This document shows, piece after piece, positions 11,608 to 22,639 of a stretch of 64,000 nucleotides of DNA. Source of the DNA: Thinopyrum elongatum (lineage: Eukaryota > Streptophyta > Magnoliopsida > Poales > Poaceae); assembly GCA_011799875.1 (NCBI GenBank), contig CM022303.1, positions 281,314,850-281,378,849 of the forward strand. Direction: 5' to 3'. A program made the translations under genes and the position numbers. Each line of letters begins with the position of its first letter. Position 1 is the first letter of the stretch. The notes beneath the pieces are model-generated. The model ran no database searches. It saw nothing but the letters and a program-made list of their open reading frames with translations, and was not told the DNA's origin.

Positions 11608-14600
11608 TTAGTCCTGGCGAGTTGAAGACTCCAGATTATCCTGCGTAGGTTCTTCTTCTTCTTCTTCTTCTTCTTCTTCTTCTTCTTCCTTCATCGTCTG
11701 GAAATCAGATGACGTCTAGTCGATGCCAGTTAAAGCTTTGAACACAGCCTCGTCGTCTATAAGGTTGGACGGATCAATATCAGGAGCAAAGGTGTGCTTA
11801 CGTATGGGAGGGATGAGTTCCACAACTTCATAAGCCGGCGCTTTCACTTTTCTGTTCTCCTTTGTATAAGCCGTCTGATACCTAGACACATCAGTTTCCT
11901 CAGCCAGCTTGCTTGCCAGAGGGCGTATCTCCTTTACACAATTGGCAAAGTCCTTGGCACCAAAAGGCGACCCATCTTCCTTTAAGCTAGGACAGCCATT
12001 GGCCATTTCTTCCGGGTCTAACTCCGCTTGCCATGCTTTGGCCCGGCTCAAAGCAGTCGGGGCGCCAGCTCGGGCTGAGGATCGTTTAATCTCTTCAATT
12101 CTCTGAGGCATAACAGATAGCTTATCTAGTACCTCCCTGATGAGGGAGGGGGGTTGTTTATTGTGCAAAATGGCTGCTATGGTTTGCTGCGTGCCTGTGT
12201 ACAGCTATTCCACCAAGGTATAAACCGCCTTCAGCTTCACCAACATATCTTGGCCAAGGTTGGCACTCCTGGGGCCTATTGAATAAGTGCACAGATGAGT
12301 CGTCGGGCGGGTTAAGGTTAAAATAGTGGAAGTGGTCACAACATCCTGAGTTACTTACCAAAGATTGCCTTTGTCATCTGGGATATGTGGCATTTTAAGC
12401 CGGTCAATTCTGCAGCAGTTTCCTTCAAAGAAGACTCGGCAGTCTCTGCTCTTTGAACCAAGGTGGCCTTCTCCTTATCCCAGGCGGTTCTTTCTATGGA
12501 AAATCCAATTTTGAGCTTCTTGCTCTCTTTAAGACTAAGCTTAAACTTGGAGTCAGCTTCGCGTGTTTCAGCCTCTTACTGCTCAAGCCTAGTCTTTAAA
12601 TCGCCCACCTGGGATTCAGCCTGAGTTAAAGCATCCTGCAAGTAAGAGTTAAACCAGTTATAAACATATTTCCCAGGACACAATCTACAGACAAGTCTCA
12701 AGCACGTTGCAAGCAAAGCACTTGACACTTGGGGGCTAATGTGTGCAGAAGTTCTTTTTCGTATTAATATTTTTGAACCGGCTCATCTTTATCAAGATAA
12801 ACCGGCCCATGAGGGCTATGGTCTGGAATTCTTTCAAAACAATGAAAATGAACCGGCTCATCTTTATCAAGATAAGCCGGCCCATGAGGGCTACGATTTT
12901 AAGGGTTGTAGAAACAATGGACAAGTCTTAACCCTACTCAAAGTATCTTTTCCTACGGATAAGACTTGGGGGATGGATGATTATATATGCAAAGGAGACA
13001 GATGTTCATACCTCATATTTCTGGCGCATTTTCTTGACCAAATCTGCTTCCAGATCATGACCAATGTGCGGCTGGCTCAGATAACCAGAGTATAACTCAT
13101 TGACGCCCAAGTGTGAGTACTTGGCCACATCAAACCTGGCCTTGTTCTTTTCAATCAACTCTTCTTTGGCAGAGTGTTTGGCTAGAATGGTGGGGTTCCC
13201 AGGTTCAGTGTAACCAATGCCAGTGATGATAACATCCTCAGCACTTTGTTGTGACGAAGGCTCTTCAGCAGGTTTTATGGTACTGGGCGGCTTAGCGCTG
13301 GATGGATCAACACTTATTGGATTCACCGTGACTTCATGAGTCTCTGGTGGCGGGTCATCAGCAGCAGCCTCAGAGTTTTGATGAGAAGCTTCAGATATGT
13401 TCTGTTTTTCTGGCTCAGTAACTTTGGGGTCTTCGGCCGGCTGGTTCATCTTCAACTTCTTGCTGGGCTTGGCTATACCGCTGAAAATAAGACATATGAA
13501 GGGGTTAATATGTCAGTTGTTAAAGTATTAAAAGGACCAAGAGGTCAAATGTTCTCACCTAGGAGCGACTTTGAAGAGGGGAATCTGAGTCCCAGTAGAG
13601 TCGCCGGAGGAGGAATGAGAGGTTCCCTGATAGTTTGAGTCGGAAGGATTAAGTGGCTGACGGATAAGACCCGCCTTTGGAAAAGAAAAGTTTAAGTTCT
13701 GAAGCACCTCTGCTCGGTGTTTGCGAGGGGCCGGCGTATTAGGTAAGCCGGCATGAAGGTCTCCCCCTCCGCTGTTCCGGGTCATGCACCGAGTTTCGTG
13801 CTGTTGTTTCTTCAAAATAAAGTTTGGATCCAAGTAAGCTAAAGGGTGGGAAAACCTTACTTTTCGGGCCACCTGCCGAACTTTCTGTCTTGGTAAGGGC
13901 TCTGAGTTGGAGGAAATGATAGTTACCTCTTCATCGTCTACGTGGCTAGCCTCCGCGTCATCCTGATAGCAATCAGTGTCAATAATATAAACAAAAAAAG
14001 GAGCCAAGGGAGTCAAGTTCTACCTCCGAATCGTCATTATTCAGTGCAAGTAGCTCTGTGGTGTCTGTTTTTCTTGGCGGGTCTCTTGGGAGCCTTGCTC
14101 TTTGCCCTGGCCTTTTTGGCCGGTTTTTCTTGCAACTTCTTGTTCCAGAAAGGAGAGTCAGCCTAAAAAATAAGTGAATAAGGATAAGGAATGTGCAGGT
14201 CAGTACAAGTAATAATTGCAGAAAGATTGGCTTGAGACACTTACATTTGGAGCCGGGTTGAGAGCGTAGAAGGGGTTCAGTCCTGCTTTGCTGCAGGTCT
14301 CTAAACTCTCGTTGAGCAGTGATTTGGCTATGTCATTAATCTCTTTGTCATCCAGACGTATTTGACAATAACGCTGTGGATCTTTGACATCACAAGTGTA
14401 CTCACACATTAAGCCGGACCGGTGGCTCAAAGGTATGATCCTCCAGGAGACCCAGCATCAAACCAGATCAACTCCGGTCAATCCATTAGCTAGCAAGGCC
14501 CTCACCTTTGAAAAGGTGGGCATATACTTCACACGCTCAGCAGTGGTGAGCCGGTCTGGAAGTGGATGTTTTGGGATAAGCCGGCAGTCGCGGAAACCCG

Positions 14601-15132
14601 GCAAAGGATTTTCATCTGGGGGAGAGGTATCTTGGCAGTAAAACCAAGTCTAATTCTAGTTTTTCGGGTGACTGGGAAGTGCGGCTGCAGGGAAGACGAC
14701 ATCTCTTCATCTTTGAATTAAAATACCACCAAGTTCTAAGCAAGGTCCATCTGTAAACTCGGTCCGGCGGTTCAGATAATAATACTCTCGGAAAAGATCG
14801 ATGCTGGGCTCTTCTTGAAGGCAAACTTCGCAAAATACTTGAAAGTTGCAGATGTTGGAGACGGAGTTGGGTCCGATATCTTGAGGATGAAGTTTGAAAA
14901 AGTGCAATACATCATGAAAGAATTTTGAGCCGGGCAGTAAGAAGCCGCAGTTCATATGATCAACAAAAACAATGACTTCACCTTCCTTCGGCTGAGGTCT
15001 AACTTCTGTTCCTGGAGCTCGCCAATGAATAATATCTTTGGCTGCTAGGAAGCCCAGTTGAATATATTCTGTAAGAGTTTGTTCCGTGACTGTGGAGACA
15101 GCCCAGTCGCAGGAGGTGACGGTTTTAGTCAT
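11608..15132 (-). pseudogene. Antisense extra gene of the Gypsy element (spliced; Transposase_28-like N-terminal region)
   Basis: Minus-strand gene with introns. ATG is at 15132, just after an acceptor (ctttctag, exon from 15149). Exons by splice signals: 15149-14245, 14162-13557, 13485-13016, 12635-12359, 12275-11718. Exon 1 encodes the conserved block with P-K-x-G-E-V-I-V-F and L-H-P-Q-D-I-G-P-N-S-V known from antisense ORFs of grass Gypsy elements. Exon 2 opens with a K/R-rich nuclear-localisation-like stretch. Exon 4 is predicted coiled coil. Stops: TGA near 14704 and two TAG near 14645-14655 in exon 1, one TAG in exon 4 and one in exon 5, plus a 1-nt frameshift in exon 2. TAG 11716-11718 is followed in frame by 35 codons, including a poly-Glu run, to TAA at 11608, the likely original C terminus. 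Function is unknown. Confidence 0.75.
11650..11688. repeat. (TTC)n microsatellite; poly-Glu codons on the minus strand
   Basis: Thirteen uninterrupted TTC units. On the minus strand these are GAA codons in frame with the antisense gene's last exon, downstream of its TAG at 11716-11718. Confidence 0.95.
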
Positions 15133-15729
15133 CTTGGTTGGGTGAAAACCTAGAAAGGAAATCATGGCAGGTTAAATTGGTAATGATGAGCTGCCTGGTG
15201 GCTGAACAAAGTAAATTTATTAAACTAGATTGGTTATATGCGAGGATTGGTAAAGCTGCTTCATGGTTGTAGAAAAGAAAATAACATGGTTAACCCGGTG
15301 AGGAATGAGCCGGATAAAGTCAAGCCTGGATAAACACTGGTGGTTCAAACAACTATTTTGCGAGTTACAAGGTATTATTTGAGCCGCCCATACAACAGTG
15401 GTCGAGATGATGGTCACAGATCTAGGGATTGGATAAAATTTCACTAAGTACTACACAAACAAGTTCCACGGATCAGTTCTATAAATATGGATCTACAGCT
15501 AGTTCAGAAAGGGAAAATAATTGCTAAACTTAAGTATGACAGTGGAAGAACATGCGAACTGGGTTTCAATCTCAGAGAGACAGGAAGCATCTGCGATTGG
15601 AAATGGATGCTAAAACTGCTACCGCACAAACTTTGTACTGCTTTATGGATTGAACTAAGCATTGGCGGAGAAACCACGATGAACGCCGACGAACACCGAA
15701 GAACTGCAGAAACCCTAATGCAGATTAGG

Positions 15730-15950
15730 GGAAAAAGGAGATGAGTACCTGAAGATGCTGATGAACAACGGAGGGGCGCCGCGATCTCTGGACACGGTCA
15801 GGCTGATGCAGCGGTCTAGGTTGGAGTTGTTGAAGAAGGTCGATGGCGGCGGCGGAGCTCGTGCTGCAGTGGTCGGCGCAAGGAAGACGGAAGGGAAGGG
15901 GCAGAGACAAGGGTAAAAAGTGAAAGAGAGGGCCCCTGTCCCTATTTATA
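15730..15950 (-). promoter_or_regulatory. Promoter and 5' leader of the antisense gene
   Basis: On the minus strand a TATAAATA box lies at 15950-15943. It is followed by a C/T-rich leader (15935-15890), then GC-rich sequence ending in a donor CAG/GTACTCATC near 15748. The leader would splice to the acceptor at 15150 just before the ATG at 15132. The TATA box is inside the element and not in the LTR, so the antisense gene has its own promoter. This is sequence inference; no transcript was seen. Confidence 0.6.
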
Positions 15951-16237
15951 AGGAAGTGATAAGCTGGCATGCGCGGAAATCGAGGAGGCAAAATGAGTAT
16001 GTTAATAGTGCGAATGCCTCGATTCTCGGGAGGTCCATTAAAGATAAAGATCCGTTGAGATGTCATGAGCTTCATGCGGAATTAATGCGCATGACGTCAT
16101 GGCGGGTTATAATAATTCTACTTATGTGACGTCATGGCAGGTCATAGCGGATGGATAAAGATTCAGCACGGATACATTCTGACAAAGTTAAACAGTAGAG
16201 ATTGATATGAACAAGTTCAAATCAACCTAGGGCCTAA

Positions 16238-16769
16238 TGTTGGGGATATAACTCCGAGGTATGACCCGCCGAGGAGGGGCCGGGTCACATCATTGGCAAC
16301 TCAAGGTGAGAAGGCCTAAGAAGGCTGAAGAAGATATAGAAGTGGCGGTTCATAAGGCATGCTTACTGAAGGCCCAAGACCCGGAGGTGACTCAAGGCCC
16401 AAGGGTGTGAGCCGCCATGTGATAACTTGTTCTGTAAGGCAGGTTTAGTTAGAAACCGAGCCGGTCACGTTTGTGTGAGCCGGCCGGGACTCTGTAAACT
16501 GCCGGGCATCAACCTGTATATAAAGGGGTGACCCGGTGGCGGGTTAACTCAAGAAACAAGCAATCGAGAATTAGGTCAAGCGTATTCGCTCCCTTGTAAT
16601 CGAAACTCAAGCAATACAACTAGAAGCAGGACGTAGGCTTTTACCTCGTTGAGAGGGGCCGAACCTGGGTAAATCTCCTTGTGTCCTTTGTCCCGTTCAA
16701 CCCCTTCAAGCTAACCTAGTCGCGATGGCTCCACACCTAAGTCATTTCGCTAGGACATCTGCCATAACA
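16238..16769 (+). repeat. Gypsy 3' LTR (532 bp)
   Basis: Starts TGTTGGGGATATAAC directly after a purine/pyrimidine stretch (cctagggcctaa) and ends GCCATAACA, so it has TG...CA ends. It contains a TATATAAA box (16517-16524) and repeated 'gccgg' and 'acccgcc' words. Immediately downstream the CACTA intron resumes (aatccacgac). No 5' partner LTR exists in the window. Confidence 0.85.
16517..16524 (+). promoter_or_regulatory. TATA box of the Gypsy LTR
   Basis: TATATAAA followed by AGGGGTGACCCGG, about 280 bp into the LTR, the normal place for the U3/R junction promoter. In this truncated copy it would drive outward into the CACTA transposase's downstream exon at 17133. Confidence 0.65.
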
Positions 16770-17132
16770 AATCCACGACAAGTTCCGTGCTGAACTTGCC
16801 CACACAACATTACAATTTCCTATTTGTCAGTTCTCAGTTGTTTTGTGATATGAATGATGTCATACTATGCTTACCGTATTATAAACTTTGTCTCTTTATC
16901 CTTAGCTGTCAATACAATGTGAAGAAATAGACAATACATTAGCCATGGTACATGGTCATATGTTTGGAACCTGGTTTTATTATGTACTTTGCAGTAAAAT
17001 ACAACTAATATTTTACACGGGTTCACCAGAATAAGTTCTGTATATAGACCAAAGCTATTTTGTTTAGTTTTGCTGCCTCCTTAATATCTTCTGTTCTGGT
17101 ACTACTAATGTAAAAAAACAACTTTTCCGCAA

Positions 17133-17456
17133 GCTATGGAAAAAATGGTGGAACTGCCACCTTCTGAAGGTGACGAGGCAACTATAACCGCAATGTCACC
17201 TCTTGCTGCAGTGGGTCAGTACCTATCCACTAACAGTGCCAAAAGCATGTTCCTGCATAATACTGGGTTGGTTGTTAAGGCAATCTCGTCCAAACTACCT
17301 CATGATCAAGATATGCAAGCTCAAAACAATGTTATATCTGCGCTCCAGACACAAGTCCATTCCCTAATAGAGACCCTTTGTGAAACAAGGATAGCCATTG
17401 TTCAATGTCGTCAAGATATGCATGGTTTTGAAACCAGACTATCAGACATTTTCTAA
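17133..17456 (+). CDS. CACTA transposase-type gene, terminal exon
   Basis: Begins after an acceptor (ccgcaag) and ends at TAA 17454-17456, open throughout. The start M-E-K-M followed by P-P-S-E-G-D-E is the block that follows the TSKTKGMT block in related plant CACTA proteins, so it is the direct continuation of the exon ending at 4426. It then carries a predicted coiled coil (A-L-Q-T-Q-V-H-S-L-I-E-T-L). The intron between the two is about 12.7 kb because of the Gypsy insertion. Whether it can be spliced is unknown. Confidence 0.72.
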   Translation, partial: AMEKMVELPPSEGDEATITAMSPLAAVGQYLSTNSAKSMFLHNTGLVVKAISSKLPHDQDMQAQNNVISALQTQVHSLIETLCETRIAIVQCRQDMHGFETRLSDIF

Positions 17457-17830
17457 GTTGTTCAGGAGCCTAGGAGAAATGAAGGCGAAGGTTATGGTGC
17501 TCCATCGGACAGTACAGCATGAAAACATAACAGTCAGGTCAAATGAACTGAGCTTCTGAACTTCTGGTGGTGCATTTATCTGCCAGTCTGTTAACTTTTA
17601 TGCCAACCTTCCTTTTGTTTTATGGTTGTAATTTGTTTTGTTGCGATACAAAATTGGCTCTTAACATGCAGCCACCGGCTGAAGAAAACAGCAAGCCATT
17701 TTTGTATAGTGTAGCGTGTTCCCTATATTTGCACTGGTGGCGAACTTTGATGCCCAGTGGATGTAATATGTGCAATCGCCTTAATAGCCTAGCGTTAGTT
17801 TCGGGCTTACTTATTTCCTAGTCTTTTCCC
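17457..17830 (+). other. 3' untranslated part of CACTA A shared with element B
   Basis: No ORF is supported. The stretch about 17710-17805 (CTATATTTGCACTGGTGGCG and following) occurs as reverse complement at about 41395-41475 in element B, which has a further diverged copy of the core at about 41475-41535. This identifies both as 3' ends of the same CACTA family. Confidence 0.7.
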
Positions 17831-18790
17831 TTGGTTTGCTAGTGGCCGCAACAACCATGGACCATATACGGACCATGGTAACCTTGACCCTGCTACAGGC
17901 CGTAGGATCCATGGGCCTCCTACGGGCCGTCGGATAAATGGGCCTCCAACGGGCCGTAGAATCTGCGAGCCTGGGGCCGTCGGATAAATGGGTCCACATG
18001 GGCTGTAAACAGGCGTAATTGGTATCGGGTCAGCACGGTAACGGGCCGTTAATAGGCCGGAAGACAGCAAACGCTTAATTCTGTCATGGGCATAACGGGT
18101 CGTTAATGGGCCAGAATATAGGACGGGCTGCAAACGGCGCAACGGGTTAACAGGCCACAAACGGGCCGATTCTAACCACGGGCCGAATTTGGCCCATTAG
18201 GGGAACAGGCCAGTAACGGGCCGGAAGTAATCGAGGGCCGGAAAGGAGCCCAAGAACGTATGGGCCGTCAGTAGGCCGAAAGCTAACACGGGCTGGAAAC
18301 GGCCCATGTGAATCATGGGCCGTTAATGGGTACAAAGAAATTTACTGTTCATTATGGGCCAGAGTCACCGTGGGCCACTAAAGGGCCTAAAGATACGAAA
18401 GGCCTCATATGGGCTGAAAGACGTCGTGGGCCATACATGGGCCGAAAGTAAAACGGGCTGGTGTTATATTCGACGGCCCACATGACGCTGTTGGGCCGAT
18501 TTTGGGAAGGCCCTAACGGGCCGTGAGTTATCGGGCCATAAAATGGGCTATATGCGAACAGACCGTTAACAGGCTTTTCATGGGCCGGCCCGCTAACTTT
18601 TGACCAAGTCAAACGGGCCGGCCTTTGTAAGCTAAATGGGCCAGTGTTGGGCCGTCGCACATGTCGACATATCATAGGCGCCTATCTAACCCAATGACGA
18701 GCTGACACGTGTTTCCTTCGGCCAATGAGAATTTTACATGTGGAAAATCCCCATTGGTCCGGGCTGTTAATGGGTTATCGGATCCAAAAC
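17830..18790 (+). repeat. GGGCC-rich subterminal repeats of CACTA A
   Basis: Dozens of short copies of GGGCCGTTAA, GGGCCGTA and ATGGGCC in both orientations at 15-40 bp spacing. Such arrays are the transposase-binding subterminal region of CACTA elements. ORFs predicted through this array (rich in G-P/R-P) are compositional artefacts. Confidence 0.85.
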
Positions 18791-19062
18791 CGGACCCGAT
18801 AGTTTAACGGCGACCCGTTACGGTGGATGCCACGTGTCGGTTACCCTTGACGAAAGCACTTCCTTGACGCGTCATTTATCGTCATGGAAGTGAACACTTC
18901 CGTGATGATAATTTTGGTATTGTCATGGAACACTTCTACGACAGCACAGGTATGACTATCTTGATTCTGTCATAAAATCGTCATGGATGTACATACATGA
19001 CAGAAAATGTGACCTACTGTGACAAACACGTATCATCACGGAAGTGTATTTTTTTTGTAGTG
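18791..19062 (+). repeat. Terminal segment of CACTA A
   Basis: Reading inward from 19062 on the minus strand: CACTACAAAAAAAATACACT, then TTCCGTGATGATACG. The terminus has further internal repeats of 'tcatcacggaagtg' and 'catgacaga'. The 3 bases after it (aga, 19063-19065) would be one copy of the 3-bp target duplication; the other copy is outside the window. Confidence 0.85.
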
Positions 19063-20043
19063 AGAGCGGCACTAGAGCGGTAGTACCGCTTCGCACAGTA
19101 CTGCCGCCCTAACTCGCCCTAGTATTGCTGCCCAGTCCACTTCAGTTCCTCTTAGCGGTAGTACCGCTGGGGGTTCCGATAGTACCGTGCCAGCGACACT
19201 ACCGCCCTCCTTTTACTCTGCTAACTGATCTGAATTGGGTAGTACCGCCTAAGCGGTAGTACCGCTTAGATGCGGGCTGAGGGTAGAAAACGGTTGGATT
19301 TTCCCCTCCTATATAAAGGGGGTCTTCTTCCCCAAGAAGATTTACCTCTTCCTCCCCCAAGCTCCATTGTTGCTCCAAAGCTCATTTTCGCCCGATCTCT
19401 CTCCCTAGCCAATCAAACTCATTGATTTTATAGGGATTGGTTGAGAAGGCCCCGATCTACACTTCCACCAAGAGAAATTTGATTCCCCCCATTAATCCCT
19501 TGCAGATCTTGTTACTCTTGGGTCTTTTAGCACCCTAGACGGTTGAGGTCACCTCGGAGCCACATTCCATTGTGGTGAAGCTTTGTGGTGTTGTTGGGAG
19601 CCTCCAATTCGGATGTGGAGAGAGCCCCAACCTTGTTTGTAAAGGTCCAGTTGCCGCCTTCAAGGGCACCACTAGTGGAATCACGGCTTCTCGCATTGTG
19701 TGAGGGCGTGAGGAGAATACAGTGGCCCTAGTGGCTTCTTGGGGAGCATTGTGCCTCCACATCGCTCCAACGTAGACGTACTTCCTCTCAAAGGGAAGGA
19801 ACTTCGGTAACACATCCTCGTCTCCACCGTCTCCACTTGTGATTATCTCTTACCTTTACTTTGTGCAAGCTTTACTTGTGTTGTATCCTTTGCTTGCTTG
19901 TGTTGCTAGCATCATATAGGTTGCTCACCTAGTTGCATATCTAGACAACCTATTTGTTGCTAACCTTAATTTGTTAAGAAAAGTTAAAAATTGGTAGTTG
20001 CCTATTCACCCCCCACCTCTAGTCAACCATATCGATCCTTTCA
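19063..20043 (+). repeat. Copia 5' LTR, right-hand 981 bp
   Basis: Ends in CA just before the primer site. It starts abruptly after the CACTA A terminus, so the LTR's beginning lies on the far side of A. The left part holds several GCGGTAGTACCGC-type near-palindromes (19075-19270). A TATA box (TATATAAAG, 19310-19318) and a C/T-rich leader follow. The 3' LTR in this window supplies only the opposite end, so the two pieces do not overlap. Confidence 0.8.
19310..19318 (+). promoter_or_regulatory. TATA box of the Copia LTR
   Basis: TATATAAAG in the context CCTCCTATATAAAGGGGG, followed by TCTTCTTCCCC-type leader sequence. It is a standard plant core promoter position within an LTR. Confidence 0.7.
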
Positions 20044-20045
20044 AT

Positions 20046-20062
20046 TGGTATCAGAGCCTCAT
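20046..20062 (+). promoter_or_regulatory. Primer-binding site, initiator Met tRNA
   Basis: TGGTATCAGAGCCTCAT lies 2-3 bases after the 5' LTR end. TGGTATCAGAGC is the complement of the 3' end of plant initiator tRNA-Met and the usual Copia primer site. Confidence 0.9.
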
Positions 20063-20094
20063 CTCTTTATTAAGGGTTTCACCACCCGAAGAGT

Positions 20095-22633
20095 ATGGTT
20101 GATGGAGAGGAGGAAGTGCCCGAGGCCGTGGAGTTGAATTCGATCACCCGAGACGACTTAAATGAAGCTATGGCTTCACTTAAGACGTCTATGATGATCG
20201 AGGTCAAGTCCATGCTCAAAGAATTACTTGAGGGGTTGAAATCTACTCCTAATACGTTGCTTATGGTTAATCCCACTGCATCGGAGTCGGAGGCCAATTC
20301 CGACAAGGAAGTGGCTAAAGGTACTCATACCTCCTCCCCTCAAAACAAGAATGGGACGGGAACCTTTGCCTCGGTTCCCCCTCACCGGGTCTATGGAGGA
20401 CCGGTCCCTATGCCGCATATTAACAACCTTCGCCCTCCTCCTAAGCTTGTGAAAGGTGATTTTTCTAATTGGGTTATTCGCATCAAGTCTCATTTGAATC
20501 ACAGCTCAACAAATCTTTGGAGAAGCATCGAGCAAGGCTTCTACCCGCATGATCCAAACAATTTCACCCCAAGAGTAGAGGTGGACAATCAATACAATCA
20601 CTTCGCATTGTTCATCCTCCAAGCCGCGGTGCCACCCGAAGATCTATCTCACTTGCGCCCCTTTTCCCGTGCAAAGGATTGTTGGGAACACATCATATCT
20701 TGTACAAAGGGAGCTCAAGCATACAACGGTCCAACTTTAAGGTGGTTCTTGATGAGGCCGATGAGTTTGTGATGATTGAAGATGAGGATCCTCGTGATCT
20801 CTACCGGAGGTTGACAACTCTTGCAGTCTCTCTCCAAGATCATGGGAGCAAGGATACAAATGACAATTGGATCAAGCGCAAGTTTCTCAAGGCCATCATG
20901 CCATTCAACAAGGCCATGTCCTCCGTGATTCGTCAAAGGCCGGATTTCCACACCTTGTCTTCAAGTGAAGTGTTGGATGAGTTTATTGCCATGAACATCA
21001 TGAACAAGACCGCTGACAACACTCTTGATCGTGTCTGGTCAAAGAAAGCCTCTCCCAACCTTGCCTTGAAAGCCAAGGCCATTCCGGAAGAAGAAGAGAG
21101 TTGCCCCGAAGACACCAAATATGCTTACCACGAGCACATGGCTCTTGCATCTAGGAAATTTTGGGGCATCAAGAGAAACACAAGGCCCAAATTCTCCAAG
21201 AACAACTCAAGTGGCCCAAAGAACAAGCAACGAGTGAGGACTTGCTACAATTGCGGCAATGTGAGTCACTTTGTGGTGGATTGTCCTTATGAGAAGAGGG
21301 AAGACAACTGTGGCAAACTCATTCGCAAAGACAAAGCCAAGTCCTTCCCAAACAAGAACAACTTCACCAAGAAGATACCTCCAAAGGGCTTGGTGGCACA
21401 TGAAGAGTACACCTCCGATGATGATGATGAAGATACAAGTGGTGACGGAATGGCAACGGCAATCATGGCCATTGCCACCTCTTCCCCTTCCAAGGTGTCT
21501 CTCTTTGGCACCCCCAACGAGAACCTCATTGCCAAGTGCCTCATGGCCAAAGGTATCAATAAGGTAACCCCCAACATCAAAACCACCATCACTACTACTA
21601 ATTCCTTGTTAAATTGTGTAGATGATAGTGAGGTGGTGAAAGTTGGTGAGAATGAGTTTGACAAATTCTTGAATAAGCTCAAGGGTGAAACCAAGAAGCA
21701 CTTTGTTGCTCTCTTGGAACAACTTGGTGAGGCCAATGATATCATTGAGTCTCATGAGGATATGATCTCCGAAGTTGGAGGGGCATAGTCATGACTATGC
21801 CTGCGAGATTGCAGATCTTTCCATTGCTCTTGAGGAAGAGCGAGGTCTTTGTTTGACTCTTGAGGAGTCACACAACATCGATCATGCTAAATTGCAAAAA
21901 GATCTTGATCATGCTATTGTCCTTTCTCGTGTGCTTAAATGTGAGAAAGTTGCACTTGGGATTGTCCATGATAAACTCAAAGAGGAGTTTAACATACTTG
22001 ACAAGGCTCACAAGGTCTTGAAGGGTGCTCATATGTCCCTCAAGTAGTCTCATGATCAACTCCAAGTGAAGCTAACCAAGGAGATAGCAACATGTCCTCC
22101 TTTTGTTCTAATTGATAATGCAAATGCTACTAATCCTTGTTGTGAGCATGTGCACCTTGTGGAGGAGAATGCCAAGTTAAAATAACAACTTGAGAAAGGC
22201 CTTATGATGTGTATACAAGGTGAGAAGAACCTTAATGACCTTTTGAGTAATCAAAAGGAAGTTATGGCAAAGGAAGGGCTTGGGTTCGTACCTAAGTCAA
22301 AGAAGAAGAAGAAGAAGAAGAAGAAGAAGAAGAAGGGCCAAGCAACCTCTCCCGATCAAAGAAGTCTTTGTAAAGGCGGGAGAGGGTTCTCATGAGAAGA
22401 AGAAGAACATGGGAATGGGTGGTAATGTCAAGAAGGGAAAGAACACCCCTTCCAACAAAGCTAGTGACTTTAATCCTTCCTATGTTTTGTATCGTGCTAG
22501 TGATGGGCATGTTTATGCCAAATTTGTTATTTCTTCTTATGAGTACATTGAATGGTCTATTTGGGTTCCTAACACCCTTGTTGCTAACCTCAAAGGACCC
22601 ATTCAAAAATGGGTACCTAAAACCAAGCATTGA
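20095..22633 (+). pseudogene. gag: Copia gag, frameshifted
   Basis: ATG at 20095, 35 bp after the primer site. The first segment (to about 20750) includes P-P-K-L-V-K-G-D-F and W-x-x-R-I-K-S-H-L, typical of Copia gag. A frameshift near 20710-20760 moves the reading to the frame of 20679-21788, which contains the CCHC knuckle C-Y-N-C-G-N-V-S-H-F-V-V-D-C at 21243-21284 and a D/E-rich stretch. A second shift near 21780 leads into a coiled-coil-rich segment (to 22047, ended by TAG). Further broken segments reach 22633, including a poly-Lys run from an AAG microsatellite. The total length is large for Copia gag, as in Sireviruses. Confidence 0.8.
22299..22335 (+). repeat. (AAG)n microsatellite in Copia gag
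   Basis: Twelve AAG units encode poly-Lys in one frame and poly-Arg in another. Slippage here could move the frame only if not in multiples of three. The open frame changes nearby, so both poly-K and poly-R readings appear. Confidence 0.9.
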
Positions 22634-22639
22634 TTTCAT

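Larger units (their letters stand above)
4640..16769 (+). mobile_element. Ty3/Gypsy retrotransposon lacking its 5' LTR, inserted in the CACTA A intron
   Basis: Order on the + strand: gag, aspartic protease, RT, RNase H, integrase (pol ends 10327), a long 3' non-coding region bearing an antisense gene (15132-11608), and a 3' LTR (16238-16769) that starts TGTTGGGGATATAAC and ends CCATAACA. Gag begins directly after CACTA intron sequence, with no LTR or primer site. Domain order RT-RNaseH-INT is diagnostic of Gypsy. A protein-coding antisense gene between pol and 3' LTR is known in the Tat/RIRE2-like branch. Pol has at least five disabling changes, so the copy is dead. Without the 5' LTR the insertion cannot be dated by LTR divergence, and the target duplication cannot be checked. 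Confidence 0.9.
1..19062 (+). mobile_element. CACTA element A, 3' portion (5' end outside window)
   Basis: The right boundary is a CACTA terminus read inverted: the sequence ends in TTTTTTTTGTAGTG at 19062, followed by Copia LTR sequence. The same terminus appears in direct orientation at 40083 (element B), where the next 100 bases match with few changes. Inside are tandemly duplicated small exons (1-3000), a transposase-type gene (3018-4426 and 17133-17456) and a GGGCC-rich subterminal zone (about 17830-18790), which together are the classic CACTA layout. A Gypsy retrotransposon occupies about 4640-16769. The 5' terminus is not in the window. The family name is not assigned. The superfamily call is firm; completeness is unknown. 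Confidence 0.85.

Noticed and set aside
17807..18675. Minus-strand ORFs rich in G, P and R
   Set aside because: They read through GGGCC subterminal repeats of CACTA A, and similar ORFs appear in B's subterminal region. Compositional artefacts.
22280..22639. Poly-Arg + ORF and poly-Ser - ORF
   Set aside because: Alternative frames of the AAG microsatellite in Copia gag.
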